Origin: Bacillus sp. FSL K6-3431
GTDB taxonomy: Bacteria > Bacillota > Bacilli > Bacillales > Bacillaceae_C
Assembly (NCBI RefSeq): GCF_038002605.1
Contig: NZ_JBBOCT010000001.1
Location: forward strand, 868,001-932,000
Direction: 5' to 3'
Length of the DNA: 64,000 nucleotides
The notes beneath the pieces were generated by a model. That model was not told where the DNA came from. It worked only from the letters and a program-made list of their open reading frames with translations, and ran no database searches. Shown here in pieces: positions 26,080 to 35,303 of this stretch; within the stretch, counting starts at the first letter, position 1, and each line of letters starts with the position of its first letter. Position numbers and translations under genes: made by a program.

Positions 26080-27927
26080 TTAATATACATCACGTTGATA
26101 ACGTTTCTGTTGCTGCATCTCGGCAAGATATGTAGTTGCTTCTTCTGGACTCATGCTTCCTTCTTGTTCAAAAATTGTGGTAAGTGCAGCATGAACGTCA
26201 TTAGCCATATTTTTCTCGTCCCCACACACATAAACAACAGCACCTTCTATCAACCATTGATAAAGGTCTTTACTTTTCTCGAGCATCCTGTGTTGTACAT
26301 AAACTTTTTTGTCTGTATCGCGAGAAAAGGCGACATCCATCCGTGATAAGACACCGTTTTTCAGCCATCTTTGCCATTCAATTTGGTAAATAAAATCTGT
26401 TACATAGTGTTGATCTCCAAAAAATAGCCAAGATTTCCCTTGTGCCCCGATCTCTTCTCTTTCCTCAAGGAATGATCTAAATGGGGCAACACCTGTGCCT
26501 GGACCAATCATAATGATTGGAACTTCTGGATCAGCGGGTAGTTTAAAATTCGCGTTTCGCTGAATATAAACAGACAAGGAATCACCCGGCTGTACTCGTT
26601 CGGCACATTGTATGGAGCAGACGCCGCTGCGATCACGTCCATGCGATTCATAGCGTACCGCTCCAATCGTTAGATGTACCTCTTCTGGATTTGCCTTATA
26701 GCTGCTAGCAATGGAATAGAGTCGAGCAGGTAACTTTCGAAGGATATTAACAAAGTCCTCTGCTGTTATATCCCAAGGGGAAAAGTCCTGTACAAGATCC
26801 AATAAATCCCGCCCATGAAGATAATTTCTAAGTTCCTGCGCTTTTTCCGGCTGAATAAGTTCTTCCAGTCTTTTATGTGAATGAAACTGTGCTATTTTCT
26901 CTAATAAAGGTTTAGTCAATACAGTGATCTCAAAGTTATTTCGAAATGCATCTCTAAGTGAGCGCTTATCGCCCTGCTTACTCACTGTGACTAGTTCTTC
27001 TGGGTCCCAACCTAATTCGGCGATCAACTTTTCTACTAGCTCCAAATCGTTCTCGGGATAAATACCCAAGCTGTCGCCAGGTTCAAATTGAAGATTCGCC
27101 CCTTCAAGTGATACCTCAAGATGTCTTGTTTCTTTGTTCGATCCCCGGCCATTAAGATTTAAATTTTCAAAAACCTCGGCCTTAAAGGGATTTGTCCGTG
27201 AATATGCGGATTGCTCTGAGATTACACCAGCTGCAGAAGGGATTGTGGATATCACTTGTTTTTCGGATATGCCCCCCAACGATTCTATCAAACTACTCGA
27301 CACATTTTCTAGCCACTCTGCTGCAGCTTCATCATAATCCAAATCACAATCCGCGCGGAGGAATAGTCGCTTCGCACCCAATGCTTCCAGACGCTCATCA
27401 AATTGTTTACCAGTATGGCAGAAAAATTCATAGGAACTATCTCCCAATGATAGAACAGAAAATTGTAAGTCATTCAATTTTGGCGCCCTTCTGCCAAATA
27501 GGAATTCATAAAATGGTAAAGCATTATCAGGTGGATCACCTTCTCCATGTGTACTTACCACAATTAACAGATGCGTTAGTTTTTTTACATCATTTGGTTT
27601 AATATCGCTCATAGATGAAACATGTACCTGAAATCCTTGCTCTATTAATTTTTGTGACATTTCTTCAGCTAACGCTTCGCAATTACCTGTCTGAGACCCG
27701 TAAAGGATCGTTAGCTCTTTGGATGTTTTACTTGAATCTACTTCTAATACAGAGACTGGACTATCTTGTAAAGCAAGACCATCAGTAACTGTAGCTGTAT
27801 TTCCACTATTAGCGGTTAGATACCCGCTTAGCCAGATTTGTTGCCCTGCCGTTAACGTTGGCATTACACGATTGAGGAGCTCAATTTGCTCCTGGTTAAA
27901 AGGACTGTTCAATACTTGAAGTTGCAA
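26080..27927 (-). CDS. cysJ: Sulfite reductase flavoprotein (alpha subunit)
   Basis: NADPH-dependent diflavin reductase that supplies CysI with electrons, 615 residues. A flavodoxin-like FMN domain at about 72-215 has ILYGSQTGNCEALAEEM, VVSTHGEGDPPDNALPFYEF and LSLGDSSYEFFCHTGK. An FAD domain has LPARLYSIASS and GRDRSGVCSIQCAERV. The NADPH domain has IMIGPGTGVAPFRSFLEER and VYVCGDEKNMANDVHAAL, ending in the characteristic aromatic YQRDVY. It precedes cysI in the operon. Confidence 0.96.
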   Translation of the reverse strand: MQLQVLNSPFNQEQIELLNRVMPTLTAGQQIWLSGYLTANSGNTATVTDGLALQDSPVSVLEVDSSKTSKELTILYGSQTGNCEALAEEMSQKLIEQGFQVHVSSMSDIKPNDVKKLTHLLIVVSTHGEGDPPDNALPFYEFLFGRRAPKLNDLQFSVLSLGDSSYEFFCHTGKQFDERLEALGAKRLFLRADCDLDYDEAAAEWLENVSSSLIESLGGISEKQVISTIPSAAGVISEQSAYSRTNPFKAEVFENLNLNGRGSNKETRHLEVSLEGANLQFEPGDSLGIYPENDLELVEKLIAELGWDPEELVTVSKQGDKRSLRDAFRNNFEITVLTKPLLEKIAQFHSHKRLEELIQPEKAQELRNYLHGRDLLDLVQDFSPWDITAEDFVNILRKLPARLYSIASSYKANPEEVHLTIGAVRYESHGRDRSGVCSIQCAERVQPGDSLSVYIQRNANFKLPADPEVPIIMIGPGTGVAPFRSFLEEREEIGAQGKSWLFFGDQHYVTDFIYQIEWQRWLKNGVLSRMDVAFSRDTDKKVYVQHRMLEKSKDLYQWLIEGAVVYVCGDEKNMANDVHAALTTIFEQEGSMSPEEATTYLAEMQQQKRYQRDVY

Positions 27928-28052
27928 CTATATCCACCTCACATGACAAAATCATTTTCTATTTTAAATCCAATGTTATTTTGATCTTTTTTAGGATTAA
28001 GTCCCTGACCTTTTAGATTGGGTTCCCGATGTTTCAGCTTGCTAATACGAGT

Positions 28053-28199
28053 TCACTTCAATCTAATTTTTTCATTTTTCTCTATTTGGATGACCACATT
28101 ATCTTGGACGACTAATGTAATAGTTCCATATTTCATCGTATTAAGATGTGTCTTTACATTTTCGATCGCAAGTTCAAAATTATTTTTCCGCCCTCCCAT
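28053..28199 (-). CDS. yezD: YezD-like DUF2292 small protein
   Basis: A 48-residue protein too short for most gene finders. Its core, KYGTITLVVQDNVVIQIEKN, followed by EKIRLK, is the DUF2292/YezD pattern. ATG 28199 has AAAGGATGG upstream. The first 20 bases overlap the end of ylnF in another frame. Small DUF2292 proteins recur next to sulfur genes in Bacilli and here sit between siroheme and sulfite reductase genes. Molecular function unknown. Confidence 0.8.
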   Translation of the reverse strand: MGGRKNNFELAIENVKTHLNTMKYGTITLVVQDNVVIQIEKNEKIRLK

Positions 28200-28809
28200 T
28201 GTAAGCATCCATCCTTTCAAGGAAATCATTTTGTTTTACATTAGATTTTTTATAGTTTATATGAGTAATATCTTTTAATAATTGTCTTCTTTCTGTCTCA
28301 TCCCTTACCTTACGTAGTATTTCCTTTCGGGATTTCATAAGGAAGAGAAGATAATCCTCATATGAAACATCATACCTCTCGGCTAGTTCATTACGAATAT
28401 TTTGTGCAAGAATCGGACTTGCACCGCCCGTTCCTACAGCAATTGTTAGTTTCCCTCGTGTCAGCGTAGCCGGAACTTGGAAACTGCTATGCTCTTGATT
28501 ATCGATAACATTTACAAGCTGGGTACCAGAACAATTTTTGGCAATTTCCTCATTTAGCTTTCTATTATTTGTAGCTGCAATCACAATTAACGCTGTATCA
28601 ATGTCACATTGTTCAAACTCTTTAATCATCCAATGAATTTGTTGATTGAAATATAGCTCCTCGACTTGTGGATGGACCGTTGGGCTAATGACAATAACAT
28701 TGGCACCGGCTTTTAGTAGTCCAATTATTTTCCGGTAGGCAACTATGCCACCACCAACTACAACAGCATTTTTATTCTTCATGTTTAACATGATTGGATA
28801 AGATTGCAT
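28180..28809 (-). CDS. ylnF: Precorrin-2 dehydrogenase (siroheme synthase N-terminal type)
   Basis: Oxidises precorrin-2 to sirohydrochlorin with NAD on the way to siroheme, the CysI cofactor. Length 209 residues. The Rossmann dinucleotide motif is NAVVVGGGIVAYRKI; the catalytic-domain signature is IAVGTGGASPILAQNIR. It lacks the methyltransferase half found in CysG fusions; that activity is encoded by ylnD. The start is two bases after the ylnE stop codon. Confidence 0.92.
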   Translation of the reverse strand: MQSYPIMLNMKNKNAVVVGGGIVAYRKIIGLLKAGANVIVISPTVHPQVEELYFNQQIHWMIKEFEQCDIDTALIVIAATNNRKLNEEIAKNCSGTQLVNVIDNQEHSSFQVPATLTRGKLTIAVGTGGASPILAQNIRNELAERYDVSYEDYLLFLMKSRKEILRKVRDETERRQLLKDITHINYKKSNVKQNDFLERMDAYNGRAEK

Positions 28810-28811
28810 TT

Positions 28812-29576
28812 TTATATCGCCCGTATGAGGTCTGTTTTTTCAAGTAGTTCATTCACACGGTCCAAAAGCACTTCCTGGATATTCGGATGATAGCCCAGAC
28901 TTTCACAAAGAATCAACTGTTGCTCATTACCATTTAGTTGTCGTATTTTTTTTTCGATTCCATTCATTAAAAGACCTGTGAATAATAAATATGGGATGAT
29001 AAAAATTTGTTTGTGATTCGTTTGTTTAAGTAAGGGCAGTGAATCATTAAAACTTGGTTCTGCTCCATACAAAAAGCAAATATCAACTTGTCGGAAATGG
29101 TATTTATCCTGTAAGAGATCTCCGATTTCGGTTAGGTCTCGCTTTACCGCAGGGTCACTGCTTCCTCTCCCAACAAGTAAGATTACCGCGTCATCAGCAT
29201 TTTCCATTCCTTTTTCAGTAATTCGATCGTACAAACTTTCTATCATTTTCGGATGAATACCAAACGTTTTTCCATACGTAAACTGGATGCTAGGATATTT
29301 TCGCTTCGCTTTCTCCAATTCAAGTGGAATATCTTCATTTGCATGTACAGCTGTTAATAGCAGGATCGGCATAACAGCAATTTTAGTAGCACCGCGCTCT
29401 ACGCACTTCGCAATTCCTTCAAGAATACTAGGTTTGGCTAACTCTAAAAAACAAATTTCTTGAATAGATACATTGATTGCTTTTTTACTCTTTTCAATAA
29501 ATTGGATGGCTTCATCTACACCTTCTTTCATACGGCTTCCATGACCAATATAGAGCACTGCTTGCACTTGTTTCAC
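28812..29576 (-). CDS. ylnE: Sirohydrochlorin ferrochelatase
   Basis: Inserts iron into sirohydrochlorin to complete siroheme. Length 254 residues, a two-repeat CbiX-type chelatase. Metal-binding histidines are H12 (LYIGHGSRMKEGVDEA) and H78 (LLLTAVHANEDIPLEL); the second repeat starts DAVILLVGRGSSDPAVKRD. It is immediately upstream of ylnF and 67 bases after ylnD, all on the minus strand. Confidence 0.92.
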   Translation of the reverse strand: MKQVQAVLYIGHGSRMKEGVDEAIQFIEKSKKAINVSIQEICFLELAKPSILEGIAKCVERGATKIAVMPILLLTAVHANEDIPLELEKAKRKYPSIQFTYGKTFGIHPKMIESLYDRITEKGMENADDAVILLVGRGSSDPAVKRDLTEIGDLLQDKYHFRQVDICFLYGAEPSFNDSLPLLKQTNHKQIFIIPYLLFTGLLMNGIEKKIRQLNGNEQQLILCESLGYHPNIQEVLLDRVNELLEKTDLIRAI

Positions 29577-29643
29577 TCCTTTTTACATACATTGTTTAGC
29601 GGTTTGGTTGGCCTTCCACTTTGACCGATGCTTGGGCTTTTTA

Positions 29644-30417
29644 TTACACATTCACTATTTGTTGTCGTAATGCGGTTGGTTCAAACCACTGAATTTCCTC
29701 ACGTAACTTAACGACTTCACCAACAATTATCATACTGGGATTCTTTATTTCTGACTTTCTGGCAATTTCAACAATAGTAGAAAGTGTGCCCGTGATTGTA
29801 TATTGTTCCTCTGTTGTTCCCCAGTGAACCAATGCAACGGGTGTCTGATCCGACCGTCCGTATGTTAATAATTGTCGGCAAATATAAGGTAAATTCCCAA
29901 CCCCCATATATATAGCCAACGTGTCGACGCCCATTGCTAAGCTTTCCCACCTTACAGAATCGTCTTTACCTTCTTGCATATGTCCAGTCACAATCGCAAA
30001 ACTCGAACTAAAATCTCGATGAGTAACTGGAATTCCCGCATATGCAGGGGCTGCGATACCTGATGTAATGCCAGGTACTATTTCAAATGCAATCCCATGT
30101 GCTGCTAAAAACTGTGCTTCTTCTCCACCCCTCCCAAAGACAAAGGGATCTCCACCTTTTAGTCTTGTTACGATTTTTCCTTTTTGGGCGTATGTCACTA
30201 GTAACTGATTGATCTTCTCTTGTGTCTTTCCATGCAAGCCAGGAAGCTTTCCAGAATAAATAAGTTCAGCCCCTGTTTTCGCATATGTTAAGAGTTCTTT
30301 ATTTATTAAACGATCATACAGGATGACATCTGCTGCCTCTATGCATTTGGCGCCTTTTACTGTGATCAAATCTACATCACCAGGTCCAGCACCTACGATA
30401 TAAACCTTTCCCATCAT
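29644..30417 (-). CDS. ylnD: Uroporphyrinogen-III C-methyltransferase
   Basis: Transfers two methyl groups from SAM to uroporphyrinogen III to give precorrin-2. Length 257 residues. Family signatures are KVYIVGAGPGDVDLITVKGA, VILYDRLIN, VTRLKGGDPFVFGRGGEEAQ and PGITSGIAAPAYAGIPVTHR. Two adjacent ATG codons (30417 and 30414) are possible starts behind TTGGGGGCGAG. It acts with YlnE and YlnF to supply siroheme to CysI. Confidence 0.94.
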   Translation of the reverse strand: MMGKVYIVGAGPGDVDLITVKGAKCIEAADVILYDRLINKELLTYAKTGAELIYSGKLPGLHGKTQEKINQLLVTYAQKGKIVTRLKGGDPFVFGRGGEEAQFLAAHGIAFEIVPGITSGIAAPAYAGIPVTHRDFSSSFAIVTGHMQEGKDDSVRWESLAMGVDTLAIYMGVGNLPYICRQLLTYGRSDQTPVALVHWGTTEEQYTITGTLSTIVEIARKSEIKNPSMIIVGEVVKLREEIQWFEPTALRQQIVNV

Positions 30418-30451
30418 CTCGCCCCCAAACCTTTGTGTTTTTTCTACCTAC

Positions 30452-31600
30452 TTACCCTTGAACTGTTTCCTCATGCAGACCGGCAATCAATACCTCTACA
30501 ACCTCAGGTCTGCTAAATGTCGATGGTAATGGGTCGCCATTCCGAAGCTTTTCTCGCACTTTTGTTCCTGATAATATTTGATGATGACTAGAATCATGAG
30601 GGCATGTTTTCGGAGTAGCCATATTGCCGCATTTATTGCAATAAAAACTATGTTCGAAAAATAATAATGTAATTCCAAGTTCATCTGCAGTGAAATGACC
30701 AAATATTTTCTGCGCATCATATGTGCCATAATAATTGCCTACACCAGCGTGGTCTCGACCGACGATGAAGTGCGTGCAGCCAAAATTCTTTCTTACCATC
30801 GCATGGAATACAGCTTCCCTAGGACCGGCATAGCGCATTGCCGCTGAAAATACACCCAAAAACACATGATCCGCTGCATAATAGTTTTCCAGTAATATCT
30901 TATAGCTTTTCAACCGGACATCAGCTGGAATATCATCTTTCTTCGTTTCTCCTACAAGTGGATTTAAAAACAAACCATCGACAATTTCCAAGGCAGACTT
31001 TTGAATATATTCATGTGCACGATGAACTGGGTTTCTCGTTTGGAAACCAACTACCGTATTCCAACCAAGTGCTTTAAACCTTCTGCGTGTTTCGATTGGA
31101 TCAAAATGATAATCGGAAAATTGATTAGCAGGCAAGCGTTTGACAAGCGTAATTGGACCACCAACATATACAACAGAACGTTCAAATAGCTTTTTCACAC
31201 CAGGATGTTCACGATCTGTAGTTCTATATACAAGTTCAGCCTCATTTTCTTTGTCTGGTGTAAATATATTCGTTACTTCTAATACTCCGTAAACGGTTTG
31301 GTTCTTCACTAATTTTACAAGGCCACCAATAGTGAAAGTTTTAGCGTTCTCCGTTGTTGTTGGTAATGTAATTGGTATCGTCCATGGTTCCCCGGTGGAA
31401 AGCCTCATATTTGTTAAAACCGAATAATAATCTTCTTCACCTAGAAATCCATCTAATGGACTATATGCACCTGTTCCAATTAACTCCAAATCGCTAATTG
31501 CAATTTCATCCAACTCAATAGATTCTTTAATAAAATTATATGGATAGTCGGGATTCCAACGGTTAATTAATGTTCCACCATGTGGTTGACTTAAACTCAT
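30452..31600 (-). CDS. sat: Sulfate adenylyltransferase (ATP sulfurylase)
   Basis: Activates sulfate with ATP to adenosine 5'-phosphosulfate. 382 residues from ATG 31600, behind AAGGAGGAATATGAT; the longer frame to 31660 runs into cysH. Active-site motifs are [38 protein letters not shown] with HAGVG, and [12 protein letters not shown] Cys-rich patch ([16 protein letters not shown]) is typical of Bacillus-type enzymes. Located between cysH and ylnD. Confidence 0.95.
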   Translation of the reverse strand: MSLSQPHGGTLINRWNPDYPYNFIKESIELDEIAISDLELIGTGAYSPLDGFLGEEDYYSVLTNMRLSTGEPWTIPITLPTTTENAKTFTIGGLVKLVKNQTVYGVLEVTNIFTPDKENEAELVYRTTDREHPGVKKLFERSVVYVGGPITLVKRLPANQFSDYHFDPIETRRRFKALGWNTVVGFQTRNPVHRAHEYIQKSALEIVDGLFLNPLVGETKKDDIPADVRLKSYKILLENYYAADHVFLGVFSAAMRYAGPREAVFHAMVRKNFGCTHFIVGRDHAGVGNYYGTYDAQKIFGHFTADELGITLLFFEHSFYCNKCGNMATPKTCPHDSSHHQILSGTKVREKLRNGDPLPSTFSRPEVVEVLIAGLHEETVQG

Positions 31601-31638
31601 ATCATATTCCTCCTTAGGTTTGTATACATTCATTATGG

Positions 31639-32349
31639 TTAATTTTGATGTAGTCCACATTCTGTTTTAGTATTGTTTGCCCAACGTCCAGACCGGGAGC
31701 CTGCCGCCATATCGCCTTTAAGAGTACAAGGTTGACATCCTATACTCGGATATCCTTGATCATGGAGTGGATTATATTCCAATTGATGTTGCTTAACATA
31801 ATCCCATATGTCTTGCCAAGACCAATGAATAAGCGGACATACTTTTATTGATTGAAAGTTTGTATCTTTATTTATAAAATTTGTATTTTTCCTTGTTGGT
31901 GATTGCTCCCGCCTTAGTCCTGATATCCATGCAGGAGCCTGACTTAATGCTTCGCGAAGTGGAATGACTTTTCTCATATGGCAGCAACGGTCTGGCTGCC
32001 TTTCCCATAGATTTGCACCATACTTTTCCGCTTGCTCATCAACTGTTAAAGCTGGCTTTTTCATTTCAATATTGAGCAAAGGATATCGTTGCTTTACTTT
32101 TTTGATTAAGTCATATGTTTCTTGAAAATGAAGTCCAGTATCAAGAAATACAACTTTGGCATCTTGTTTGATTTTTGAAATTAAATCAATTAGCACGATT
32201 CCTTCAATCCCAAAACTACAAGCATATACAAGTTCGTCATTGTATTCAGCATAAGCCCACGTCAAAACGTTCAACGCACCTTTATACTCATCATCAATAA
32301 CAAAATCAGTTTTATCTTCGGCCCATGATTCGTACGTTATTTTTGTCAA
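31639..32349 (-). CDS. cysH: Phosphoadenylyl/adenylyl-sulfate reductase
   Basis: Reduces PAPS or APS to sulfite using thioredoxin. Length 236 residues. The PP-loop region is [14 protein letters not shown]. The two Cys pairs that bind a [4Fe-4S] cluster in APS-type reductases are present as C122-C123 (RCCHMRK) and C205/C208 (GCQPCT). The catalytic Cys is in KTECGLH near the C-terminus. The cluster motif suggests APS can be used, although cysC is also present. ATG 32349 follows AGGAGGAAGGAGAAGC. Confidence 0.95.
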   Translation of the reverse strand: MTKITYESWAEDKTDFVIDDEYKGALNVLTWAYAEYNDELVYACSFGIEGIVLIDLISKIKQDAKVVFLDTGLHFQETYDLIKKVKQRYPLLNIEMKKPALTVDEQAEKYGANLWERQPDRCCHMRKVIPLREALSQAPAWISGLRREQSPTRKNTNFINKDTNFQSIKVCPLIHWSWQDIWDYVKQHQLEYNPLHDQGYPSIGCQPCTLKGDMAAGSRSGRWANNTKTECGLHQN

Positions 32350-32388
32350 CTTAGCTTCTCCTTCCTCCTAACGAATCCTTATATAGAA

Positions 32389-32425
32389 AGACGACCTTAA
32401 TCAAACAATAGATTAAAGTCGCCTC
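32389..32425. terminator. Hairpin between cysC and cysH
   Basis: Imperfect inverted repeat GACGACCTTAATC / GATTAAAGTCGCC in the 210-base gap between cysC and cysH. The T run is better on the plus strand (CTATTTTTTA) than on the minus. It may attenuate, stabilise or process the operon transcript. Confidence 0.45.
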
Positions 32426-32560
32426 TATTTTTTATAGTCAGCGAATGTCACTCTCATTTATTTATTCTATATTATCGAATATTAATATAATTATTCCTAT
32501 GCGTCAACTATGTTTTGGGGAATAATTTTCCTATTTTTCAAATTGGATAGGATTTTGCTA

Positions 32561-33160
32561 TTATAAATATCTTTTTTGCTTCAAAAACGCGATGATTATT
32601 TCAATCGATTCATCAATTGTGAGAACATTTGTATCAAGTGTAATTTCAGGATCAAATGGCTCTTCATACGGTGCATCAATACCAGTAAAACCTTTTATTT
32701 CACCAGATCTAGCTTTTTTATATAATCCTTTAGGATCACGGGTTTCACATGTTTCTAAACTTGCTTTTACATATATTTCGATAAATTCATCTGCATTTAC
32801 AAGCTCGCGCACTAAAGTTCGATCTTCACGATATGGCGATATGAATGCAGTTAATGTAAATAATCCGGCATCAACCATTAGTTTTGAAACTTCACCAATT
32901 CTCCGGATATTCTCTGTCCTGTCTTCTGGACTAAATCCTAAATTCCTATTTAAACCATGTCGGACATTATCACCGTCAAGTCGATATGTGTGAATTCCTT
33001 GTATATATAATTCTTTCTCTAATGCTGTGGAAATGGTCGATTTACCTGATCCTGAAAGTCCGGTGAACCAAAGAACGGCACTTTTATGCTGCTTTAATTC
33101 CTGTCTATCTGACTTCGAAACCTCCGATTCATGCCACACAATATTTGTTGAAATTGTCAT
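32561..33160 (-). CDS. cysC: Adenylylsulfate kinase
   Basis: Phosphorylates APS to PAPS. Length 199 residues. The Walker A P-loop is [12 protein letters not shown] (G34-K40), with [41 protein letters not shown] and the lid region [20 protein letters not shown] with PYEEP. ATG 33160 has TAGGAGGAAGGAACG upstream. Second gene of the sulfate operon. Confidence 0.95.
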   Translation of the reverse strand: MTISTNIVWHESEVSKSDRQELKQHKSAVLWFTGLSGSGKSTISTALEKELYIQGIHTYRLDGDNVRHGLNRNLGFSPEDRTENIRRIGEVSKLMVDAGLFTLTAFISPYREDRTLVRELVNADEFIEIYVKASLETCETRDPKGLYKKARSGEIKGFTGIDAPYEEPFDPEITLDTNVLTIDESIEIIIAFLKQKRYL

Positions 33161-33205
33161 CGTTCCTTCCTCCTAAAAACTCCTATAGTATATAAGAAAA
33201 AATAA

Positions 33206-33967
33206 CTAAATTAGTTTAAAGCCACTAATTAATATCATTATAGCCATAATGGTTCGCAATGGCTTCGCTGGAAATTTGGACGATAAGGTACTTCCAATTA
33301 GTACACCCGGTATAGACCCCATCAACAGGTTTATCATTAGTAAGTAATCGACATTACCAAAGCCAGCGTGCATGAATCCAGCAGCTGTAACTAATAAAAA
33401 AGCATGAGCAATATCGGTTCCGACTAATTCCGAGGGCCTCATCCGATAAAGGTAAAGCATAGCCAAGGCGAACATAGAACCTGACCCAATCGAGGTCAAA
33501 CCGACAATAAAACCTAAAACTACTCCAACTACTATCGTTAACGTCCGTTTTTCATCCAAGGATTTCATTTGAAGTTTTGATTCAAATTTATTTTTTCGAA
33601 AAGTTTTAATAAGTGTTGTTACTGCAACTAAAATCAATGTATAACCTAGCGCATGTTTTATTATTAATTCTTGATTATGAAAAAAGGAATCAAATAGATG
33701 GAGGATTCCGACTGCACATATAGCACTTGGAATACTTCCGATGGCGAGATACTTAACTAACTTAAAATTAATGGTCTTTTGTCTCCAATGCTGAAAAGAA
33801 CCGAATAATTTCGTAATAGAATTGTATGCAAGATCTGTTCCTACAGCTATTGAGGGACTTATACCAAATAAGATTAATATAGGTGTTAACAAAGCAGCTC
33901 CTCCAACACCTGTTAATCCAACCATAAATCCAATAAAAAGTCCCATCGCGATAATACCAATACTCAT
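33206..33967 (-). CDS. TauE/SafE family membrane transporter, likely sulfate uptake
   Basis: Integral membrane protein of 253 residues from ATG 33967 (GGGGAGTGCGTTTA upstream; a GTG at 33976 is inside the ribosome site). It has about eight hydrophobic helices with the two TauE/SafE repeats (LFIGFMVGLTGVGGAALLTP and VVLGFIVGLTSIGSGSMFAL). TauE/SafE proteins move sulfite, sulfonates or sulfate. As first gene of a sulfate operon that lacks the usual CysP permease, sulfate import is the best inference; sulfite export cannot be excluded. Confidence 0.85.
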   Translation of the reverse strand: MSIGIIAMGLFIGFMVGLTGVGGAALLTPILILFGISPSIAVGTDLAYNSITKLFGSFQHWRQKTINFKLVKYLAIGSIPSAICAVGILHLFDSFFHNQELIIKHALGYTLILVAVTTLIKTFRKNKFESKLQMKSLDEKRTLTIVVGVVLGFIVGLTSIGSGSMFALAMLYLYRMRPSELVGTDIAHAFLLVTAAGFMHAGFGNVDYLLMINLLMGSIPGVLIGSTLSSKFPAKPLRTIMAIMILISGFKLI

Positions 33968-34184
33968 TAAACGCACTCCCCAGAAAAACCATTATAGATA
34001 GATCAGTTGGTGAAAAAGCGATGATTCCGATTGGTTTCCTATAGCTTGCCTAGTCACTGGTCAAGGTAAGAATCATCCTAAACGATATCATTGAACCCTA
34101 TCATTTATAGGTAAATTATTAGCAGAAAAATAGAATGTACACCTCATAATGATCAAAACCCCTCTCCTTTTACATTTATACAAA

Positions 34185-34273
34185 AAAGGCATCTTTTTAA
34201 TCGACACTTTGGTCGATTAGAAAGATGCCTTTAGTTGACTAATTGGCATGTATTACTACTTTCTTAAATTATA
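34185..34273 (-). promoter_or_regulatory. Second terminator and possible internal promoter in the sulfate operon leader
   Basis: Minus-strand hairpin AAAGGCATCTTT...ATCGAC / GTCGATTA...AAGATGCCTTT (34185-34232) followed by TTTT. It lies about 95 bases past the SAM-I terminator. A TATAAT (34268-34273) lies between the two, so a second, riboswitch-independent transcript is possible. Its -35 box is unclear. Confidence 0.55.
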
Positions 34274-34326
34274 TGACATTCTTTTAACAGCTCACATCTA
34301 CAGTCAAGATTATGTTTATGACCCAA

Positions 34327-34478
34327 TAAAACCCACTTCTACATGATTAAGAAGAGGGTTTTAAACATTTTTTCTCTTCTTATCTATTAAGCTTTCGCTT
34401 ATTGGAATTGGCACAGTACTATGCAGTCTGTTGCCGAGGATTCATTGGGCCACTCCCTCAACCTCTCTGGATAAGATC
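34327..34478 (-). promoter_or_regulatory. SAM-I riboswitch (S-box) of the sulfate operon
   Basis: Minus-strand S-box elements: TTATCCAGAGAGGTTGAGGG, GGCCC...CCTCGGCAACAG, AAGCGAAAGCTTAAT and GATAAGAAGAG (34373-34478). The expression-platform hairpin AAACCCTCTTCT ... AGAAGTGGGTTTT lies at 34328-34362. SAM should switch off sulfate assimilation. Confidence 0.92.
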
Positions 34479-34703
34479 TGATTTATTAAGTTGAGATTCA
34501 TATTACATGATTAAAATTCCAAAGTCAATGATTTTTCTGAATTTATTTTTAATCCCATCTGTTTTATCGGTTTTATACTTCTGCTAGCTATCATTTTTCA
34601 GTAAAACCTTAAAAATGAATAGTCTTTGTCTGTATAGAATCAATTTTTATAAAGCGTTTTTCAAGAAAAACAAGCTCGAAAGTCAGTATATCGACTTTCA
34701 AGC

Positions 34704-35303
34704 TTATTTAAACCAGCCTTTTTTCCTTGATTGGGTGATCGCTTCAATTCTGTTCGTCACCTCTAGCTTATCTAATATTTGTGAAATATAATTTCGTACT
34801 GTTCCAGATTTAATACTTAACTCTTTCGCAATCTCATTTGTGTTTCTTCCTTCTGCCACGAGTTCTAAAACAGCCTTCTCACGTTCAGTAAGTGGATTTT
34901 CTTCACTATAGAGGTCATCCATTAATTCTGGTGCATATTCACGCTTTCCCGCCATAACGTTGCGGATTGTATTAGCTAATTCATCACTAGGACTGTCCTT
35001 GAGTAAATAGCCCCTTACACCAGCTTTGATCGCTCGCTGAAAATAACCCGATCGTGCAAATGTAGTTAGCACGATAACCTTACAGCCCGTATTTTTTAAC
35101 TCTTCTGCTGCTTCCAGCCCACTCTTTTTTGGCATTTCAATATCCATAATACAAATATCCGGATTATGTTTTTTCACGAGTGCAATTGCTTCTACTCCAT
35201 TGCATGCCTTTCCGACAACTTCTATGTCATCTTCCAAGTTGAGCAATGATCCAAGAGCACCTAACATCATTTGCTGGTCTTCCGCAATAACGATTCGAAT
35301 CAA
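34704..35303 (-). CDS. desR: NarL/FixJ response regulator DesR
   Basis: Transcription factor of the membrane-fluidity two-component system. 199 residues: receiver domain with phosphoacceptor D54 (CIMDIEMPKKSGLEAAEEL), LTTFARSGYFQRAIKAGVRG, and a LuxR-type HTH at about 135-195 (NPLTEREKAVLELVAEGRN, IAKELSIKSGTVRNYISQIL). Near-collinear with Bacillus DesR. It starts at TTG 35303 behind AAGGAGGATGCGCA, overlapping the desK stop. In Bacillus it activates the des desaturase gene, which is not seen in this window. A hairpin at about 34671-34705 follows. Confidence 0.93.
   Translation of the reverse strand: MIRIVIAEDQQMMLGALGSLLNLEDDIEVVGKACNGVEAIALVKKHNPDICIMDIEMPKKSGLEAAEELKNTGCKVIVLTTFARSGYFQRAIKAGVRGYLLKDSPSDELANTIRNVMAGKREYAPELMDDLYSEENPLTEREKAVLELVAEGRNTNEIAKELSIKSGTVRNYISQILDKLEVTNRIEAITQSRKKGWFK

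Noticed and set aside
32389..32425. Operon break between cysC and cysH
   Set aside because: The hairpin is imperfect with a weak minus-strand T run, and gene order and function argue for one sulfate operon, so it was kept only as a possible attenuator.
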